Shown piece after piece: positions 60,232 through 64,000 of a stretch of DNA of 64,000 nucleotides. Position 1 is the first letter of the stretch. Each line of letters begins with the position of its first letter. The notes below the pieces were generated by a model, which saw only the letters and a program-made list of their open reading frames with translations, was not told where the DNA came from and did not search any database. Position numbers and translations under genes: made by a program. The DNA is from Suillus spraguei. Lineage: Eukaryota > Basidiomycota > Agaricomycetes > Boletales > Suillaceae. Where the stretch lies: positions 1 to 64,000 of the forward strand of contig JABCPU010000350.1 in assembly GCA_016800925.1 (NCBI GenBank), read 5' to 3'.

Positions 60232-60802
60232 TGTCATATACCATACTTCTAATCTCAGATCTGACCATATCCGATCAGATCCGATCGATTCCATATCTGT
60301 CTGGTCCACGAATCCTGCCCGGACCACCCATCCGAATGTGCTCACTTCTCGCACCTTAACTCCCTTGTGTATATCTGCGTCTATCTCCTTTCGTCATTCC
60401 TCCTGTTTCCGGTATTCCGGCTGTTTATATTTCCGTCCTGTGTTACTGATTTGTTTCCTGTGTTCATTTCCGATTCATGCTTACTGATCCGCTGTGCATT
60501 AACTAATAGACTTCCATTACACTTTGTACATAGCCCTCAGTCCCGGACTTGCTGATTATCCGTCTTAGATACTTACAGTATATAAACCACTTGTAGATCT
60601 CCGTAGAACCTTAGTTCGAATATCATCTTAGATTCTACTCATTCTGTCTCCTCCGGACTTAAGCCACTTTCCGCTTTAAGTCACCTTCCGAGACTTAGGA
60701 TTGATTCCTATAGTCTATATCTCCGACTCTATCTTCGGATAGTCTATCTCCGTTAGTTTCTAGTTAGGAACTCGTTCCGAAACTAGCCTTAATCTCTGTC
60801 CT
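60232..60802 (+). repeat. Family-A LTR, interrupted by the right-hand Gypsy element
   Basis: It starts TGTCATATACC and follows 18135-18700 closely up to the ACTAGCCTTAATCTCT point, where the Gypsy LTR begins. CpGs are well kept. The remaining 200 bp should lie beyond the window. Confidence 0.85.
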
Positions 60803-61275
60803 TGTTACAACTGTACGTGCCCCTATTCATTTTCTATTCATTTACCTTGTATATTACGTAACATGACTCTGTCTCATATGCTCAACGCATCTGTACGATA
60901 CATGCCTTCCTCATTTAGGATACGCATTTACATTCTCACGGTTATCTGGTCTGTGCGCACATAGTGGCCTATTTAAGCACAGTGTACTTGTAGTAGATTC
61001 CCTACTTTAATCTTACTGGGTTTTACCTGGAACATCCTTCGCTTAGGCCTCCAACCTAAGTCGTCTTGAATTGCTTCTAAGTCTAAGCACTCCTTAGCCT
61101 TAGTCTCTATTCTTGCGGATACCTCTTAGACTTATCTTTGAGGCTGAACCCTTGATCGTACTCGGAACGCGTTCCTTGTACTTTCACCTTGTCCTCTTCT
61201 GGACATTGTAAGAACTCCCAGCAGACTGCCTGTGTCTTTTCACTGTCGCTGGTGACGCCACCCCAGTTCATAACA
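60803..61275 (+). repeat. 5' LTR (family C, 473 bp)
   Basis: It starts TGTTACAACTGTACGTGCCCC and ends CCAGTTCATAACA. It matches the LTRs at 48407, 56150 and 56413. It is the reference copy for family C in this window. Confidence 0.9.
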
Positions 61276-61350
61276 AAAGATTAAAGTCCCTTTTGATCGT
61301 CGACTATCCAGTCCTCGACCCTGAACCCTGATCGCTTAGATCAGCAGACT

Positions 61351-61366
61351 AGCGTACGCGTACGCT
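61351..61366. repeat. Perfect 16-bp palindrome in the Gypsy leader
   Basis: AGCGTACGCGTACGCT lies between the LTR and gag. The other copy has AGCATACACATACACT (48316-48331), where every CpG has changed. It could be an RNA packaging or dimerisation hairpin (inference). Confidence 0.6.
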
Positions 61367-61473
61367 GAGCAGATTGTCAAGAGAAGCCCTCTGACAAAAG
61401 AAAGCCCTAACGGACAGCAAGACAGCGCGTGTAGGCATCGAGAAAGTATAACTCACCAGAAGAATCATCAACC

Positions 61474-62310
61474 ATGTCGACCAAAGAATTCGAGTACAAG
61501 ATCGGTCAACCGATAGGTTTCGATGGAGATCGTGATAACTCTCGCAAGTTTATCCAGTCGTGCAATTTGCACTTTGACATCAATGAAAAGCTTTACACTA
61601 CCGACAAGCAGAAGATCATCTACATAACATCCTTCATGACCGAAAAGAATGCCAAGTCATGGAAGGAACAATTCCTTGAACACGCCCAATCTACCGACAC
61701 ATCGGGACAAAAAGTTGGTTATGGGACGATGGTGGAGTTTATGAAGAGCTTCAAAGAAGCATTCGAACCAGTGGATACCAGAATGACAGCGCTTACACGT
61801 CTTAGAGACCTCAAGCAAGGAACTGGAGATCTTCATACCTATGTCGCCGACTTTGAGGCACTTGCAGCCAAGGCTCACATCACCGATAACGCGATGAAGA
61901 TCCAGTTCTTCCAAGACGGTCTTAATTGGGGTATCCTCACAAAGCTTTTCAATACAGGAGATGTCTCCGAAGTATTCAGAGATGTTGTGTTGCAATGCGT
62001 TGCTATTGACAATGCCCATCATCGGCTTAACGCCATGAGGACACGTCATGTTCCACAACAGAAGAAGAAGAACTATGGAAATGCGCGGTATATTCCGAAC
62101 CGTGATTCCAACGCAATGGTCGTAGATCGAATCTCCGATACAGAAAGATCCGAATGCATGAAGAAAGGGCAGTGCTTCGGATGCAGAAAGACAGGACACC
62201 GCATCCACAATTGTCCTGACAGAAAGAAGAAGACCCCGCTTCGACAAACCAAAGTCAAAGGGGAAGAAGAAGATGAAGAAACTGTGAGACGGGTTGTGCA
62301 GGATTTTTGA
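61474..62310 (+). CDS. Gypsy gag-like protein with CCHC zinc knuckle
   Basis: This is an open frame of 278 codons from an ATG preceded by ACC. It has a capsid-like helical domain with EKNAKSWKEQFLEHAQS, MKSFKEAFEPVD, LRDLKQGTGDLHTYV and KIQFFQDGLNWGILTKLF. A basic linker with PQQKKKNYGN follows, then the knuckle CFGCRKTGHRIHNC near residue 240 and an acidic tail. The stop TGA at 62308-62310 shares its A with the ATG of the next frame, in a T-rich context (GGATTTTTGATG). Pol could therefore be made by reinitiation or by a -1 shift. Confidence 0.88.
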   Translation: MSTKEFEYKIGQPIGFDGDRDNSRKFIQSCNLHFDINEKLYTTDKQKIIYITSFMTEKNAKSWKEQFLEHAQSTDTSGQKVGYGTMVEFMKSFKEAFEPVDTRMTALTRLRDLKQGTGDLHTYVADFEALAAKAHITDNAMKIQFFQDGLNWGILTKLFNTGDVSEVFRDVVLQCVAIDNAHHRLNAMRTRHVPQQKKKNYGNARYIPNRDSNAMVVDRISDTERSECMKKGQCFGCRKTGHRIHNCPDRKKKTPLRQTKVKGEEEDEETVRRVVQDF

Positions 62311-64000
62311 TGTGGAGAAACAAAGACTCGACGTATGTTTCTCCCAATGTAATACTAAGACTTGTACGCGCTGTAGGTGAAAGAAAAGAACTTCGTGTCC
62401 CAATCACCCTCCACTCGCGTACTCGTCTGAAATCCGTCGACACTACCGCTGTTATCGATTCAGGAGCAGCAGGAACATTCATCTCGGAAGAGTTTGTGAA
62501 ACTCCATCAAATCACACGACGAAAACTCAAGGAACCATTTCGAGTTACAACGGCAGATGGAACTCTCATAAAAGGAGGACCAATCACGCATTACTGCCTC
62601 CTAGTGGTCAAGATTGACGATCGAACCATGTATGGAAAATTCAATATCACCAAACTAGGAAGGAGAGATCAAATCCTCCTTGGAATTCCTTGGTTACGAG
62701 CAATGAACCCAATTATAGATTGGGCTGCTGAAACGCTTGTCCTTACACGGACAGAGAAATCAGACGAAATCGAAATCGATCTGGACAAAGATCAGAAGAA
62801 GAACGGGTTGCCTCAACTTTTCAACCATGTTAGGTGGCAACATTCCCGTCTTCCGAAACCTAGTATCGCGTCTCCTATTGAGATCCCTGAAGACTCAGAA
62901 CCAGAAGTACGAATGCCACGTACTACAGAACCAACCCCACGCGTACAACTGCCGCAAGCAGTGTCACCGATCCCTCGTGCAGAGAAGCGTAAGAATGAAT
63001 CTGAACCCGAGCATCGGGCCGGACAAGAACCTATTGAGCAACGGCCAATAGAAGAGCAGAAGCAAGGAAAAAGGAAACCAGAAGAAGAACTCCAGGACGA
63101 AACACCAACGTACCGAAACTATCCAAGTTCTTCGTTCCCCCGAAAACTCTTTCAGCTTCAATTGAAGAAATCCCCGATAAAGAAGAACCCGTGCCCTCGT
63201 TGATTCCAACGAGGATGATGACCAATTCGACACCATGAACGACGTCTGGCATGCACCAGAGGTACGCGAAATTTCCTCGTACGAACTAGGAGATAGAGAA
63301 TTTCTTGTGGAGTACGCTACCGATGGGATTAGCATGAGGATCATAGAAGAAGTATCCATGGATACACCCTTGACACGTGATGGAACTTCTCAACTCGAAC
63401 AATCCTCCGACTACTCCACAATTCCTCTCCCTCCTCTGAAATATAGTAACAAAGCTCAGGAATTCGCCACGGAAGAAAAGGAAAAGAAAAAGAAATCCTT
63501 CGAAGAATTGGTCCCAGATTACTGCACGACTTTGCAGACGTCTTTGCTAAAGACGGCCTGAACAAACTACCCCCCGAACGCCCTGGTATCGATCATCAGA
63601 TCGACACCAAACCCGGTTTTATCCCTCGCACGTCTAAGGTTTACCCGCTATCAGAAAAAGAACGCGCTGCTGTCAAAACATTTATCGATGACAACGTTGC
63701 GAAAGGCTTTATCTCAGAATCGAAGTCACCCCAAGCTAGTGGCTTCTTCTTTGTGGGAAAGAAGAGTGGAGAACTGCGTCCCTGTCAAGACTACTGTTAC
63801 ATCAATGATTGGACAGTCAAGAACGCATATCCGCTCCCACTCCCTATTTCCCTTGTCGCCGTCTTCATAACGCACAATTCTTTACGAAAATGGATATCCG
63901 GTCCGGTTATAACAACATTCGCATCCATCCTGATGATAGGTGGAAAGCTGCTTTTACCACGGAATTTGGCCTCTTTGAACCGAACGTCATGTTCTTCGGC
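62310..64000 (+). pseudogene. Gypsy pol: protease and start of reverse transcriptase, frame-shifted
   Basis: Frame 1 (62310-63203) contains the aspartic protease active site VIDSGAAGTFIS near 62450 and ILLGIPWLRAMNPIIDW near 62675, then a proline/glutamate-rich spacer. The frame breaks near 63200. A second frame (63235-63561) carries EISSYELGDREFLVEY. A third carries FADVFAKDGLNKLPP, VYPLSEKERAAVKTFI, ASGFFFVGKKSGELRPC and NDWTVKNAYPLPLP. A further one-base shift near 63863 moves reverse transcriptase (KMDIRSGYNNIRIHP) to another frame. At least three shifts means no full Pol can be made from this copy as read; sequencing error at single-base sites is the alternative. Confidence 0.83.

Larger units (their letters stand above)
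60803..64000 (+). mobile_element. Ty3/Gypsy retrotransposon, plus strand, cut by the window end
   Basis: It comprises a 5' LTR (60803-61275), a leader, gag (61474-62310), protease and the start of reverse transcriptase. It is the CpG-rich relative of the element at 44040-50265. It inserted into a family-A LTR, probably with the duplication GTCCT (left copy 60798-60802). Frame changes in pol show that it is not fully functional, although the DNA looks young. Confidence 0.9.

Overview
The window is from the nuclear genome of a filamentous basidiomycete, most likely an agaricomycete. The evidence is intron-dense genes with GT-AG introns of about 50 nt, DUF6533-type membrane-protein genes, KDZ and Plavaka DNA transposons, a pogo-type element and Ty3/Gypsy retroelements. 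I saw no tRNA, rRNA or CRISPR array. Gene models were spliced by eye from conserved motifs, so exon edges and some starts are approximate.

Layout. 0-12.9 kb is gene space. It holds a DUF6533 membrane-protein gene (minus, 472-2150) with duplicated upstream DNA, an unrecognised intron-poor gene (3664-4716), a second DUF6533 gene (5821-7415), an internally deleted pogo transposon (8000-8962) and a DOT1 histone H3K79 methyltransferase gene (9713-11773, minus). 12,926-22,852 is one complete KDZ-superfamily DNA transposon. It has 8-bp target duplications and terminal inverted repeats of about 790 bp, and it carries a KDZ transposase gene, two reading frames of unknown role and internal tandem repeats. 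A solo LTR has broken the transposase gene. 22.9-26.2 kb holds a small secreted cysteine-rich protein gene and a Sec4/Rab8-type GTPase gene.

26.3-43.8 kb is a tandem pair of very large multi-exon genes for a superfamily-1 (UvrD/TRANK1-like) helicase protein. Each has an N-terminal region of unknown function, a helicase core, a TPR-like region, a CCCH finger and an IQ motif. The upstream copy has an in-frame stop and unusual splice sites, and the downstream copy loses its last codons.

44-64 kb is a nest of transposons. A Plavaka (CACTA-like) transposase relic is cut by LTRs. A minus-strand Gypsy element has LTRs nested in its own LTR and a solo LTR in its pol region. A zinc-knuckle gene is split by a solo LTR. 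A second, CpG-rich Gypsy copy runs off the right end. Most insertions can be proved by 5-bp target duplications, so their order can be read. The older copies have lost most CpG dinucleotides to TpG/CpA, while the youngest keep them. The same bias accounts for every difference between the two outer KDZ repeat arms. Together these point to cytosine methylation and deamination acting on repeats in this genome.
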